DNA of 64,000 bases from Cymbomonas tetramitiformis (taxonomy: Eukaryota; Chlorophyta; Pyramimonadophyceae; Pyramimonadales; Pyramimonadaceae), in contig LGRX02024627.1 of assembly GCA_001247695.2 (NCBI GenBank), forward strand, positions 43,037 to 107,036. The letters are read 5' to 3'. Both the position numbers and the translations under genes were made by a program. Shown in pieces: positions 41,713-53,989 of this stretch. The stretch's first letter is position 1, and each line of letters begins with the position of its first letter. Below the pieces are notes generated by a model that worked only from the letters and a program-made list of their open reading frames with translations, ran no database searches and was not told where the DNA came from.

Positions 41713-43360
41713 GGGAAAGACTATGGGCTCCGGAAGTCCGGGATGGTCATCAGGTCATCGCGTCATCGAGTCTGATGACAGAGCCGGCCAGCCGGCTCTA
41801 ACGTTCCTTCCTTCGCGCGAACAACATCGGTTACGTTATGACACAAGTATCGCATGCGTTGACTTTCTGAGGAAGCAACTAATTGCTGCGCACCAACACT
41901 TACTGTAGAGCTCACAATTTCTCAACGTTCCTTCGCCTTGTGGGGCGGCCGGTGCTGTGACTGTTGTAAATATGCGCAGGGATTGTTTGAATGCTCGACT
42001 GTTTTTTATTTTTCAGTTTGTTTATGTTGATATTTAAGCTCACGATATTGGGTGTGCGCAGTGTGTGTCGCAGGTATTCCGATGGATGCCGAGGAGGGGC
42101 GCGTTCTTTTGAGATGTGGAAGTCTAGGGCAACCTAGCTTGGGATGAAACCCAACCACGTCGGACTCGTGGTCACTTGTCCATTTATTCACCTTGAATAT
42201 GTACGCAAAGTTTGAGGAGCAACGACTTAGGATAAGGCATCGGCTGTTTTATTTTTATGGGTTTGTGGCTAATTCGCGACCTCTTGAGGTGTGGAAGTCG
42301 AGGTTGGTATATGCCAACCTTGCTTGGGCTCAAACCCAACCACATCGAACTCATATTGTTATCTTTATTGTAGCTTCAGTAGTTATGCAAATTTGCGTCT
42401 TATGATGTTAGGATTATAGTCTTAGGTTGAATTCGTTTTTGGGTTCATGGAAAGTTCATACACTCCAATCAACTTTGCTTACTTACATACCTTAAGCTTT
42501 ACGCAATCGCGGCTTCGTCGTTGTGTGTATCAATGAAAGTATGTCCAAGCAATACAACTACCAAGTTTGAGGTGCAATGCGTGGATATAAGGCAATGGCT
42601 GACTTTATTTTTGGGTTCGAAGATGACTTCAAACCCAAAAAAGAAATCAGCCTATGACCCATCCAAACTTCAACAAAACACACGATGCACGGCAGTGAAG
42701 TTAAAAAAGTGTGAATGAGGTGAGTCCGATGTGGTTGAGGTTGAGCCCAAGCAAGGTTGGATATACCAACCTCGACTTCCACACCTCAAGAGGTCGCGAA
42801 TTAGCCACAAACCCATAAAAATAAAACAGCCGATGCCTTATCCTAAGTCGTTGCTCCTCAAACTCTGCGTACTTATTCAAGGTGAATAAATGGACAAGTG
42901 ACCACGAGTCCGATGTGGTTGGGTTTCATCCCAAGCTAGGTTGCCCTAGACTTCCACATCTCAAAAGAACGCGCCCCTCCTCGGCATCCATCGGAATACC
43001 TGCGACACACACTGCGCACACCCAATATCGTGAGCTTAAATATCAACATAAACAAACTGAAAAATAAAAAACAGTCGAGCATTCAAACAATCCCTGCGCA
43101 TATTTACAACAGTCACAGCACCGGCCGCCCCACAAGGCGAAGGAACGTTGAGAAATTGTGAGCTCTACAGTAAGTGTTGGTGCGCAGCAATTAGTTGCTT
43201 CCTCAGAAAGTCAACGCATGCGATACTTGTGTCATAACGTAACCGATGTTGTTCGCGCGAAGGAAGGAACGTTAGAGCCGGCTGGCCGGCTCTGTCATCA
43301 GACTCGATGACGCGATGACCTGATGACCATCCCGGACTTCCGGAGCCCATAGTCTTTCCC
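41713..43360. mobile_element. 1648-bp Mutator-like foldback element with ~635-bp inverted arms
   Basis: Begins GGGAAAGACTATGGGCTCC and ends with the reverse complement. Flanked by a perfect 9-bp duplication, TATATTTAA (41704-41712 and 43361-43369). The arms, 41713 to about 42348 and about 42720 to 43360, are inverted copies with very few differences. The central 370 bp is unique and non-coding. A 9-bp target duplication with long termini is the standard signature of Mutator-like elements. No transposase: non-autonomous. Confidence 0.93.
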
Positions 43361-43428
43361 TATATTTAAATACGGCAATACCTGACCAAATGTCGCTCCA
43401 CCTCCTCCTCCTCCTTTATTATAGGGGG
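43361..43428 (+). repeat. Right part of the split 132-bp repeat
   Basis: Continues the unit interrupted at 41712 (ATACGGCAATACCTGACC...CTCCTTTATT), with one extra CTC triplet. Confidence 0.9.
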
Positions 43429-43617
43429 TACGTAAACGTACAGGTGGGGGAAAAATAATCCCCAATCTTCGTGAACGAACGTATAAACTAAAACTTTGAA
43501 AATATAGTTGTATGGTTTATATTTACATCACGTATGCGATGCATATGCTTTTGCCTATTGGGTCCCGAGAGAAAAAACGCTAAGGTAAACGGTGGGGGGT
43601 CGTCTTGCCCCCACAAC

Positions 43618-43900
43618 AACGCTTCAATTGATATAATATGGATACAGCATACGCTGTCGTGTACAGCCTACGATTTGGGCGTCAACTTGTTGCACTGTTA
43701 AAGGGGCTGAATTTCATCCGTCCTTGCAAGCATGTCTGGGATTTGGCAAGAATGAGGACCTAATTTATATATGCAAAATTACTCCAAAACTTTTATTTAC
43801 AATACACTCGGGCTTCAATTGAATACAGCATACGTTGTCGTGTACAGCCTACGATTTGGGCGTCAACCTTTGCACTGTTAAAAGGGGCTGAATTTTTCCC
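43618..43900. repeat. About 90-bp direct duplication, copies 190 bp apart
   Basis: GCTTCAATTGA..ATACAGCATACG..GTCGTGTACAGCCTACGATTTGGGCGTCAAC...AAAGGGGCTGAATTT occurs at 43621-43713 and 43811-43896. No coding content. Confidence 0.85.
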
Positions 43901-44670
43901 CGATTTTTCAAAAGAGGGGGAATCTTCGATTTCATCTCCGATTTTTTCCCCAATAATGAAACTCGTCTCTATGAAGTCGCGGTGCTTTGGACCCTCCCGT
44001 CTCCGTCCTCTCCTGCATCAATATGCAAATACACAATGTCTGTAACAAACGCCGGCTTCTCATGGTACCGCGCCGGGTTTGTTCAGCTGGTGACACGCAT
44101 GACAGTGGTGACAGTATGACAGGCTTTGCGAAGATGACCATTTGTGAGATGCAGACTTGTCAGAGAAGATATTGTCAGTATCAGGTTACTGAGGAATGAT
44201 ACGATGACGACGGCAGTGACTCCTTTGCCACTGACGTGTCAGTCAGAATGTGTTAAACGGTAACAGTATTAAAGCTGGCATGGAATAATGACTTTCCATT
44301 GGCCAGATGAAGATTCGAGGGCTAGAACCCGTTACAGTTTTGGGAAATGTGACAGAGCATTGAGAGATAAGTGACCTCTGACCGAAGGTCAGACTAGTGG
44401 ACTCATTATTGTTTTGCCTTCGCAAGTACTAGGTGGCTGTTCGCGTGCCAGTGCTAGAGTGCTAAGACAGTTCTGCTCACAGCTTTTGTACACACAATAA
44501 TTCGTATTTTGTGATATAATATCAATTTTGACGGATATATCTTGCTGCTGTTTTCATACTTTTTCAAAACAATAATGTCCTGCGCGGAGCGGCTTTTTAT
44601 TTCAGTGTTAATCCGGAAGTGAAGGCCCTTTGGCGAGAAGTTAGCAGCAGTTGAAAGAGCGGATTCGGAA
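43901..44670. other. No gene seen; approach to the gypsy-like element
   Basis: A fragment of the 132-bp repeat lies near 43955. The 5' limit of the large retroelement must lie in or near this stretch, but without its 3' LTR it cannot be placed. Confidence 0.35.
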
Positions 44671-44675
44671 GTCAG

Positions 44676-46118
44676 GCGACTCCAGGGGCACCCACGGTGC
44701 ACTGGCGGAACCTTTTTCTTCCCTGAGCTTGGTGGTACTTGCACTGGAAGAGCTTCCAGCAACAGCGGCGACGGATCAGCTTTGAATTCACCAGACATGA
44801 GCGGTTTCCTTCTGCACAGTGATATGCTTAACACCTCTGTCTTCAGCGAATCCAGGGGCACCCCTGGTGCACTGGCCTAGCTGCTGACAGGTGTCCTTCA
44901 GTTTTAAGCTAATCAGCACTGCATGAGCTTGGGCGGCGGCAGCGACAAAGTCAATCAGCAGTTAATGTACACCTGGATGAGCAGCTCTCAGTGGTTCTTT
45001 CAGCTGACCACCTTGCTTGAAGTGAATCCAGGGGCACCCATGGTGCACTGGCTTAACTGAAAGGCAGGTGTGTTTCACCTGAGAGCTAATCAGCAGCGGC
45101 ATCTGCCCTGTCTTACCGGCTAAGAGTGGATCAACAGCTGATGTGCACCTTGATGAACTATCTTCCAGTGGGCTCTCCAGCTGGCCACCTTGTCTGAAGT
45201 GAATCCAGGGACACCCCTGGTGTACTGGCTTAGCTGAAAGGCAGGTGTGCTTGGCCTGTGAGCTAATTAGCGGCGACATCTGCTTTTATTTACCAGTGAA
45301 GAAGTGGATCAGCAGTGAATCACTGCTCTATGTCTGGAACTCCAACTTACGGTTTCTTTGGCAGCTCCACTTTGTCTGACGGTTAATCCAGGGACACCCC
45401 TGGTGTACTGGCCTAAGCCTGAAGCAGAGGAAGAGCTTGCTAGAGGACTGGCAGCTGCATCAACTCTGAAGGCGACAACTGAGTGGTTTATTCCCTGGTT
45501 TGACACAGTGACCTGGTGAATTTAGAGTTAATTACGTTTCCAGCCTGGAGTGCTGCTCACTACTGGAGTAACCTTCTGCTGTCTTATCACAATGTGTTGG
45601 AGAATTCTTCTATCCTTTCTACAGTGTTGGTCAACCGGTGAGGCCCTCATATCACGGGCCACCTTCTGAATCAGCAGTAGTGTTGCGAATCCAGAGTGCT
45701 CAGCATACTGGCTTAGCTTCCAACTCTGTCAGCGACCTGGTACTTGTTTGTTGGACTGGACTGGGGAGTGAGCTTATATGCCAGCCATGGCTTTCTTGAT
45801 TAGCAGTGGTGGTGTGAATCCAGGGATGCTCAGCACACTGGCCTAGCTCACACCGCTGCATATCAGTGCTATTTCCTGGTGTTAAGGAGTTGACCTCACT
45901 GTCACTGTCCTCTTTATGAACTCTGGCCCAGCTAATCCAGAAGTGCTCAGCACTCTGGCCCAGCTTTAATTTTCCTTGCACGAATACTCTACATCTGCTG
46001 CTGATTCAGAGCGCTGAAGCGCAGTGCTGGACCTTTAGGCATTCGCTGCCCACACGCGTTTCGTTCTTTGACTTGTTCAGCAAGGCAAATCCAGGGGCAC
46101 CCAGTGCACTGGCCTGAG
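44676..46118. repeat. Nine CCAGGGGCACCC..GGTGCACTGG hairpin repeats in the leader of the gypsy-like element
   Basis: Copies lie near 44679, 44850, 45027, 45206, 45389, 45690, 45821, 45938 and 46089, mostly 150-180 bp apart. Each is an imperfect palindrome such as CCAGGGGCACCCATGGTGCA followed by CTGG. Flanking sequence (TGAATCCAGGG, ACTGGCYTAGCTGAAAGGCAGGTGTG) is also partly repeated. It precedes the Gag frame, so it is probably LTR or 5' untranslated sequence. Confidence 0.8.
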
Positions 46119-46250
46119 CCAGTCTGAGTCAAGACTCCAGTCTACTGGGGAACGAGCTTTGCGCTGAGAGAGGGGACTCGTCCTTGGTCCCGTTGACTGA
46201 GCATCAACACAGCACTTCACCACGGAGGGAGAGTCAGAGCCAAGCGCTGC

Positions 46251-47591
46251 GTGCCTCTGCCCATTCCTACCAGAGAACGTGAGGCACGACGGCTGGCACG
46301 AGGGCGAACCAGTCAGGACCCTGACACGGAGTATATGAGCGCAGAGGGGTCGGGCTCAGAAAATACTCCCTCCGAACCGTCATCTCCAGCGGCAACAGCG
46401 CTAGGAGCAGCAGCACTCGCAGCAGCAGTAGTAGCCTCAGCGCCTGCAAACCAGTTTCTCTTTGCGTTTGACGACGTAGACGAGATGGATCACTATGAGA
46501 AGGAGAGCCACTCACTTGACAAGGATGACGTCAGACTCCAGTACACCGGTAGTAAGAGTGAGGACAGAGCGCTCTTCATCAGGCGTTTCGTGGACATGGT
46601 GGCGAAAGTCCAGCGGGCTTTTGAGGCCAGGAAGCGTAGGTACATGAAGTCAGCATCTTACCATGCGCTCAGTCAGCAGCAGAAGGAGGCCTTCGCTGGG
46701 TCCAGACCAGACTACAGATCATTGTGGGACAGCATACCATCGTTTCTAGCAGGGGATGACCATGCCACCTCAGTCGCTTATGACTGGTGGTGTGCTGCCT
46801 ACCTGAAGAATGGCGTCATGGCTTCACACGCTTGCCATGTCCTGAAAGACGTTACCATGAGAGATGCTTACCAGGGATCTGTGCGTTGCGCTCAGCCTCC
46901 TTTTCATGAGCTGGCGCCAGGGACAACCTGGGCAGTTTGTAAGGTGTTCGAGGAGGGTGATGAGGATGGCGAGGCGTCTGATGAGTGGGCAGGCGAGGGA
47001 ACCTCCACGAGGGGTCTCACGGGGCCAGATGGCACTGAAGATTCTCACTACTCTTGGGCCTTGAGGGCGTTCGTTGCAGAGCTCGAAGCCAAATTCTTGA
47101 TGAAGGGCACCAAAGAGAAAGAAGATCTCTTGATCGCCAAGCCGCAGACCAACGAGCAGGACGGTCTCACCTACGTGAAGAGCTGTCGTCGCAGGGAGGC
47201 AGCTCTCAACACCGGCAGGAGGGTGGAGGACTCCGTCGTCAGGCAGAACATCGAGGAATGCATTAAGGGCTTGCGCATCAAAGAATACCGAGATCGCGTG
47301 TCCGAGCAGCTGCGCGTCAGTCATCCTGCCCCCAACAGGGTTACTTGGGAGGACCTCGAGGTGATTGTGGAGGTGCAGGACAAGCTCAAGAACGATGCAG
47401 AGGCTTGGGCCCTCACGCTGCAGCAGGAGCTGGTTCGCCGGCTCAACTGCGTGTACTCCTGCTTTGAGGCCAGGCAGATGGGGCTTGACCTGTCTGCGCT
47501 GGTATCAGCCATGAGGCGCTCGGGTTCTGCCTCCATGGCTACTGCCCGACGCTCCAGTCCTGCCACAAGGACCGAAGTAAAAGGGGGCTAG
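46251..47591 (+). CDS. Gag-like protein of the gypsy-like element (first ORF)
   Basis: A 446-codon frame opening at GTG 46251; the first ATG is near 46336 (MSAEGSGSENTPSEPSSP). After an Ala/Ser-rich N-terminus it reads as a helical capsid-like protein: VDEMDHYEKESHSLDKDDVR, ALFIRRFVDMVAKVQRAFEA, DYRSLWDSIPSFLAGDDHAT, ECIKGLRIKEYRDRVSEQLR. No zinc knuckle lies in this frame; one lies in the following ORF. The stop at 47589-47591 lies inside a short inserted repeat (from about 47562), so the original frame may have continued into 48202. The Gag label rests on position and helical character, not on a recognised motif. Confidence 0.65.
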   Translation: MPLPIPTREREARRLARGRTSQDPDTEYMSAEGSGSENTPSEPSSPAATALGAAALAAAVVASAPANQFLFAFDDVDEMDHYEKESHSLDKDDVRLQYTGSKSEDRALFIRRFVDMVAKVQRAFEARKRRYMKSASYHALSQQQKEAFAGSRPDYRSLWDSIPSFLAGDDHATSVAYDWWCAAYLKNGVMASHACHVLKDVTMRDAYQGSVRCAQPPFHELAPGTTWAVCKVFEEGDEDGEASDEWAGEGTSTRGLTGPDGTEDSHYSWALRAFVAELEAKFLMKGTKEKEDLLIAKPQTNEQDGLTYVKSCRRREAALNTGRRVEDSVVRQNIEECIKGLRIKEYRDRVSEQLRVSHPAPNRVTWEDLEVIVEVQDKLKNDAEAWALTLQQELVRRLNCVYSCFEARQMGLDLSALVSAMRRSGSASMATARRSSPATRTEVKGG

Positions 47592-48190
47592 CCGCCACGA
47601 TTTTTCGATGTAGTTGATGTTTGAGTGCTTAAAGATCATCCTTGGGTGCTCAAATATTTATCAAAAACATGTGCCGGGTGATATACTCGATATGGGTATG
47701 CACTTGTGAGGGCTGAAGAGGTGGGGGTAAAATTAATTCAAATTAAATAAAAGGCCAGTCCTACCACAAGGACCGAAATGTTTCTCACGCTAGCTACCTC
47801 CACGAAGGTCCTGTGAAAATTCGGAGACCTGTGTTGTCAAGTTCGCGAGCTGCTCTTTCTGCAGTGTCTTGTCAAAAAAATGATCGGAGGTCATCTTCGC
47901 CCTCAAAATATCGGTTGAAGTTGCCTGGGTATACAAAATCCGAAAATATCACTGTGGTGTGGTTGGAATTAAGTGATTTTTAACGCTACCCATGCTTAAT
48001 GTTGATAACGTAGCATGAAATTGCGACATTGTTTAGGCAAGCGGGCAAAGGGTTACTCAGTTTAGGTCCCAATGAGACTACAATCCGGAGGATAGGCACT
48101 AGGAGCATCAAGAGGATGGTCAAAAAAATTCCCGCGCGTCCGGTCCTTGTGGTAGGACTGAACGAGAATCCAGTCCTTTCACAAGGACTG
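47562..48190. mobile_element. Probable small insertion bounded by AGTCCTNCCACAAGGACCG
   Basis: The motif occurs directly at 47562 and 47758, inverted near 48145-48163, and as a palindromic version (AGTCCTTTCACAAGGACT) at 48172. Sequence between them is AT-rich and non-coding, unlike the GC-rich coding sequence on both sides, and separates the two Gag-region frames. Exact ends and target duplication could not be fixed. Confidence 0.55.
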
Positions 48191-48201
48191 TCGGGCAGTA
48201 G

Positions 48202-51098
48202 CCATCCAGGACTGGGGACAGACGCAGAGACCCCAAGAAGAAGGAGCAGGCACAGCATGGTGGCGACGACGCCAAGAAGCCTGTGAGGGAAGCGAATAAT
48301 GCCGAACGTCAGAAACCTTCTTACAGCAAGGTGCCACCACCCGATGCTTCGAAGAAGTTTCAGTGTGACTGGTGCTTTACGCGCCTGCCTCACTCCCCAG
48401 ATCGCTGCTACACGGGGTGTCGTGATTCCCGGGTGCCGCCCAACTTCCATAAGGACAGGCAGAACTCCAAGTGGCCAGATGAGGTTAAGAATGCCCAGAT
48501 GCGTGCCTACAACATCGCACACCGCTTTGACAAGCACAAGATGGGGATCACCACCAAGGAGTGGCTTAAGCTCCCGGAGGCCAAGCAGAAGCAACCACAG
48601 CAGCAGCAGCAGCAGCAGCAAGTGGCTGCCAGTGCCGAGGTCAAGGAGAAACTCGCCGCAGAATTGTCAGGACTCCAGGCAGGGTCACCTCCAAAGGATG
48701 ACGAGATCGCCGATGCACAGGCTCTATCAGAGGCCAGCGATGCGGATACCGAGTACAACTCCAACTTCACCCAACAGGCAGAATACGAGGAGGATGAGCA
48801 GGACTGCCCTGCTGGGGGTGGTTTGGGAGGTGGTCATGGTGTTGGCATCGACCACGCACCGAGTCTCCAGGCCAGCGCCGCTGTCGCCTTGGGCAACACT
48901 CAGCAGATGCGGGGCTTCCAGGTCAAGACGCCGGAGGAGTTCGACAGGGCCGCTCAGGTGCCTAGAGCCGTCCCTCCCGACATGCTCAGCAGGAAGGTCC
49001 ACCTGCTGGCATCGAATCTTCGCAGCTCTGTGCGTGCCTGCTCGCAGATCGCTGCCATCCTGATATCCCAGAACGCCATTGATCTCCCGAAGGACATCGA
49101 GAATCTTGTGGCACTTGAGGAGCTTCTGGGCAAGGATCCGAATGACGCAGCCGAACAGCCCGCTGAGGTCAATGAGCATGAGTTGGAAGACACTCACGCC
49201 GCAGCGACGCGAGGAGCAAGCAGGGAAGCAGACGGTCCAGGACATTGTGCAACCGAGGAGATGCCGTTAGACGAGATGCCCAGCGGGGTGGTCGACAGCG
49301 TCGCCGCTCAATGCGCAGCTGCTGCCTACGTGGACGATCTGGGGGTGGTTGACTTCAGTGACCATGGACATGTGCGAGCTGGTACCATCAAGACCTCCGC
49401 TTACGACGCACTGAGGGCAAAGATGGCGCAGCATCTGACCGACGAGCAGGTGCTATTGATGGCTCAAGTTCAGCCCATCTGCAAGTTGCAGAATGCCACT
49501 CTATATGAGGGGCTTGCGCTGGTGTCATCCGGTGGCGAGCTTATGCTGTACCGGGCAATCCTCATGGACACCGGCGCCAACTGTAACATCATCTCGATCT
49601 CTGTTGTGAGGCGGCTGGGTCTCACGATTTACGAAGCCACCACCGGCGCCAAGGTCACCAGATGTGACAACAGTCCCACAAAGTTCACCCATTATTGCTA
49701 CGTGGACGTCATTTTGGCAGCGGGCACGCCGCACATGACGCTTCACCGCTTGTATGCCTTCGTGACCTTCGAGGCTGAGAACTCGTGGGACCTGCTGATA
49801 GGTACTGGGCCATTGAAGAACTCCCTGATGATTGATATCAAGCTTGGGAGTGGAGTGGCCGTATCACATGCGCCAACGATCCTGGGCATGAACGCCCAGG
49901 TGGTGCTTCCGCTGGTGGACATGACGCCACCCAAACGTCCTGACCTGCCCAGGCGCGTGGACCCGGTGGTGTGTCTGCAGTCAGAGATTTTCGCAGGATT
50001 GGAGTGTGATTGGCTGAGGCACACGCCTCTGAGCACGAGCGAGGAGAGATTCGCGGCTTCGGGGATCCAGTGTGAGCACATCGATGACCATGACGAGTCA
50101 CCAGTGACGTCACAACCTTCTTCGCCGAGACTGCTTGCTGATCTCCCACGACATCGAGTCGCCACACCAGCAGAGATTCAGGAGCAATGTCGCCGTCAGA
50201 CGTGCTCTCTTGAAGGCGGCCGACGTAGTAGCCTGCCGTCGCTGACGCCCGCCGTACAGGCAGCGTCGGAGCACATGCTCGAGCAGTTCTACAAGGAGCC
50301 AGACCCTTGGAAAGGTGGGCACGCTAAGTGGGTCACCGACTGGACACGGAGTCCTTCTCGGGTAAATGTTGGGGACCATCCGTCTTTGGATACCCCGCTC
50401 GATTATCACTGGGCGGACCAGAGGCTGTATCTAGACCGGCATCACGTCGCGCGCCTCTGCCGCATCCTCCAGAATCCCGCCCAGGACATGCCAAGCAGAC
50501 CCTCTCGTGAGCATGTCTGCGTGGAGTTCGCCCGCTGCCTCGAACAGAAGTGGGTGACGATGCACCAGCTGATGACCCCGAACTGGCTGCATGTGGACCA
50601 AAAGCTGAAGCACGACGATCAGAAGAACTGCTGGGTGCTCGATGGCGACTACACGACGTATGTACCGTCCTCGGCCAGCAAGCAGGACGTCGCCAGGCCC
50701 CGAGAGAGCAGGTCGCAGCTAGATTACAACCCAATCCAGAGGCTGCAGAGCACGCTCCAGTCGTTGCTCAAGTACCCCAGTGGTGAAGTCACTGGCACCC
50801 TTATGTGGGATTTGAGGAAGCGCGTCTTCTGTGTTCAGCCGAGCGCAGCCACACAGCAGCTCGATCTGCTGCATTGCACGTTGTCTCATGTGCGCGTGTC
50901 CAACCGTGAAGAAGTGCTGGACGAGCTCCAGCTCCCTCACTGGTACGAGAGCACGGGCGTCTGGACTTACCAGTTGCTCAGATACCTCTGCCCAGTGGAC
51001 ATTGAAGCTCTTTCTGATGGCATACTCCGTCAATATGCTCGACATGGCGGCGAGAGACCACCTCTGGAGCTCGTCTTCTCGGATTCCAGCACCAAGTA
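48202..51098 (+). CDS. Nucleocapsid-like knuckle and retropepsin polyprotein of the gypsy-like element (second ORF, left part)
   Basis: Open in one frame from 48202; the first in-frame ATG lies downstream, so it is likely reached by frameshift or was continuous with the first ORF. Modules: a CX2CX5HX4C finger-like motif (CDWCFTRLPHSPDRC), a polyglutamine tract (48597-48620), an acidic linker, and an aspartic protease with active site ILMDTGANCNIISISVVRRL and C-terminal flap partner WDLLIGTG. A long C-terminal region of unknown function follows. A TAG at 51108-51110 belongs to the inserted CACTA-like element. Dropping the insert and one GTA copy makes the frame continue at 57197 (STK-YYPVGDG). 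Confidence 0.82.
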
Positions 51099-51111
51099 CC
51101 CTACCAAATAG

Positions 51112-51650
51112 GGACGGGTCCATGTGATTCACAAATCACATGGACCCCGCATGGACCTCACGTGGACCCCCGTGGACTTGGAATGGACCTCGCATGCCCC
51201 AAATGGTCAGACATTTCTCCCTAGGGGTCCATATGGGGTCCACTGAAGGTCCATGTGGGGTCCATACGGTTTTCAATCACATGGACCTCACATGGACCCT
51301 CCCTACGGGTCCATGTGGGGTCCATGTGATACCTCTTAGTGTGTACGTAGCATGTGGACCCCACATGGACCGGTGAGGGCCACATGGGTCCGATGGTCAG
51401 ACATTCCTACGGGTCCATGCGACGCATGGACCCAACATGGACCCCGCATGGACCAGTAGGTACAATCACATGGACTTCACGGGGACCACTCAGTTATCAT
51501 CACATGGACCCCACATGGACCGGTGAGGGCCACATGGGTCCGATGGTCAGACATTCCTACGGGTCCATGCGACGCATGGACCTCGCATGGACCCGTAGGG
51601 AATGCATCACATGGACCCAGCATGGACCCCGCCCGTTTGGGCGCTCGCTC
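51112..51650. repeat. Left subterminal GGTCCATG/CATGGACC array
   Basis: Dense copies of CATGGACC and GGTCCATG in both orientations. A longer block (ACATGGACCGGTGAGGGCCACATGG...) is present at 51360-51440 and 51500-51580. Confidence 0.88.
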
Positions 51651-52040
51651 GATGGGTCCATATGATTACTCAGCAGGTCCATGTGATTATTAAGCGGGTC
51701 CATATGATTGTCTTGCGGGTCCATGTGATTATTTAGCGGGTCCATGTGGGCATTAAGCGGGTCCGCGTGATTCTTCAGCGGGTCCATGTGGGCATTAAGC
51801 AGGTCCGTGTGATTATTTAGCGGGTGCGTGTGATTATTAAGCGGGTCCAAGTGAGTACTCCGTTGGTCCATGTGATTATCAAGCGGGTCCATATGATTGT
51901 CTTGTGGGTCCATTTGATTATTTAGCGGGTCCATGTGGGTATTAAGCGGGTCCGCGTGATTCTTTAGCGGGTCCACATTATTATTCGATGGGTCCATGTG
52001 ACTATTCCACGGGTCCATTAGATAATCAAGCAGGTCCACG
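51650..52040. repeat. 21-bp minisatellite, about 18 copies
   Basis: Unit GCGGGTCCATGTGATTATTA plus one base; it includes the GGTCCATG motif. Because 21 is a multiple of three, the minus strand reads as an open MDPLNNH repeat; this is not a gene. Confidence 0.92.
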
Positions 52041-53410
52041 CACGTGATTATTTAGCAGGTCTATGTACTCTCTTGTGAGTCCGAAAATGCTGCCGTTCGT
52101 GCTATCGCTGGGCATGAGATTCTCGCATGGCGGAGGAAGGCAAAGCATTGTTACAAAGATTGTGCATGCTAACAAAGCAAGCAAGGGCAGATCATCTTTC
52201 AACAAACGATAACGACGGAACTGTTAAACATACATGAACGTATTACATTCACGTATTATTTTCAGCCTATCCACCCTATCGTTATAAAATTCACTACAAA
52301 CCAGGTTGGCACGAAACCTTAACATCGACGAAAGCATACATAAAATACTTGATGAACACATAATACTTAAAGGTTAAATATAACTAGTTACTCGCACAAA
52401 ACTCCTAACATCCTACAAACTATTTTCCTATACCGTGAACGCGGAGATGCAACCGGCCGGTAAGCAGACCTGCAGTCGGACAACGAGACACGGAAATTAG
52501 TAAACGCATAATAAGAAAGAGACCGAATGCAACACAACCGCGAATAATAAAGAAATGGAAACCAAACAGCGAACAAGACAACCGACGATTTGAGTGTCGC
52601 GCACCAAACATCCGACTGTGCTGATGTTCGTGAGGGAGCTCAACTGGATACATCGTTCAACAGATTTCTGCGGGCACAAGGACAATCCGGTCAGAATATT
52701 TCCAATAAAACAAAATACGTATCGTCCGGTGGGGTGGGGTGGAATCAAACCAACGAACTTGCTCCAGTCCGAAGAACTGGGGAGACGCATGTCTCTTCCA
52801 CCCCCAATGGCACAAACAAGTAGAGAAAGATTGCGCAAAAAATACGCGTCAGCAAACCATAATAAAAATTCAACAAGAAGGTCTACGTATGCATGAATAT
52901 CACAGTATACAGAAAGCACACAGAGCAAGACTGCACGAGGGCTCTCTGAGACCGCCGACAAAACTGAGTGGAGGACTTTTGAGCTCCATCCTCCAAATGC
53001 TGAAAAGTCAATACAGTACCGAGGTTGACGTTGAGCTTGACACACGCCTATCGCCTTCACCGTGTCCCTGCGCTGTCGATGTCGATGTCGATGTCGATGT
53101 CGTGTGATGACGATGACGATGACGATGACGATGAAAGGCTACTGTGTCACGTTTACCCCCCCCGACCCCCGCCCCTCTTTCGCCAACTGATTTCCGTTCT
53201 TCGATTTTTTCCCTTTAGTTCGATTTGAAAAAATCGCACGCACAAAAATGCCGATATCTCACGGGAAAAAAACATTTTTGCTTTTTTGTTTGGCAGGATA
53301 TATTGCAATCAACCTGCCCCTTTTAGTGCCCAAATTTTGTTTTTTCGATTTTTGGGTCGATTTTCGCTATCTCTCAACGAGGAATTCTTTACACCGCTGC
53401 TTGCCTCGCC
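52041..53410. other. Interior of the CACTA-like element, no supported gene
   Basis: AT-rich with frames on both strands but no domain. At 52730-52806 the minus strand can form tRNA-like arms (CCAGT TCTTCGG ACTGG as anticodon arm, GAGAC/GTCTC as D-like stem, a GGTTTGATTCC B-box); acceptor pairing is only partial. A GTCGAT/GATGAC microsatellite lies at 53078-53138. Confidence 0.4.
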
Positions 53411-53414
53411 GACG

Positions 53415-53920
53415 TTCTTTAGATAGGTCCACGTGAGGTCCATGTGACTCGAATCCCCAAAAATGTGAAACTGTGCGTCGGTCCCATAGGCTTCATTACG
53501 GGTCCATGCCGTCGGTCCCACAGTGGTCCGACGCAAGTCCATGCGAGGTCCATGCATGGTCAGACATTTTTGCACCACATGGACCCGGACCCACGCCTAG
53601 ACCCGGCGTTTTTTTTTGTAAAATCTCGGGGACCCGCTGGTCCTCATGGGGGCAGTGTGAGAGCGAGCCTTTAACACTGGTCGGTCCAAGTGAGGTCCAT
53701 GTGTAACGCGTAACCCCAAAATGCACTTTTTTAAGCAAAAAAAGGCAAAAACACCTGTGCGTCGGTCCCATAGGCTTCATTACGGGTCCATGCCGTCGGT
53801 CCCACAGTGGTTCAACGGGTTATTTGGCAAGTCCATGCGAGGTCCATGCATGGTCAGACATTTTTGGACCACATGGACCCGGACCCACGCCTAGACCCGG
53901 CGTTTTTTTACGTAACCCCA
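53415..53920. repeat. Diverged direct duplication, about 130 bp, within the CACTA-like element
   Basis: GTGCGTCGGTCCCATAGGCTTCATTACGGGTCCATGCCGTCGG... occurs at 53473-53620 and 53758-53912, each ending CGCCTAGACCCGGCGTTTTTT. Both include the terminal-motif GGTCCATG. Confidence 0.85.
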
Positions 53921-53989
53921 TAGGGGCGGGTTGTGTTCCACCTATGGGACCATAGGGTTTATTAGGGTTGCGGCGTCTTGCTGCGGTGG

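Noticed and set aside
51557..52039. 160-codon ORF of MDPLNNH repeats
   Set aside because: Artefact of the 21-bp minisatellite.
51650..52040. Regular 21-bp array considered as a CRISPR
   Set aside because: Units are contiguous with no unique spacers, and the genome is eukaryotic.
52497..53060. 187-codon hydrophobic ORF on the minus strand
   Set aside because: Inside the CACTA-like element, no domain, and no sign of selection on the frame.
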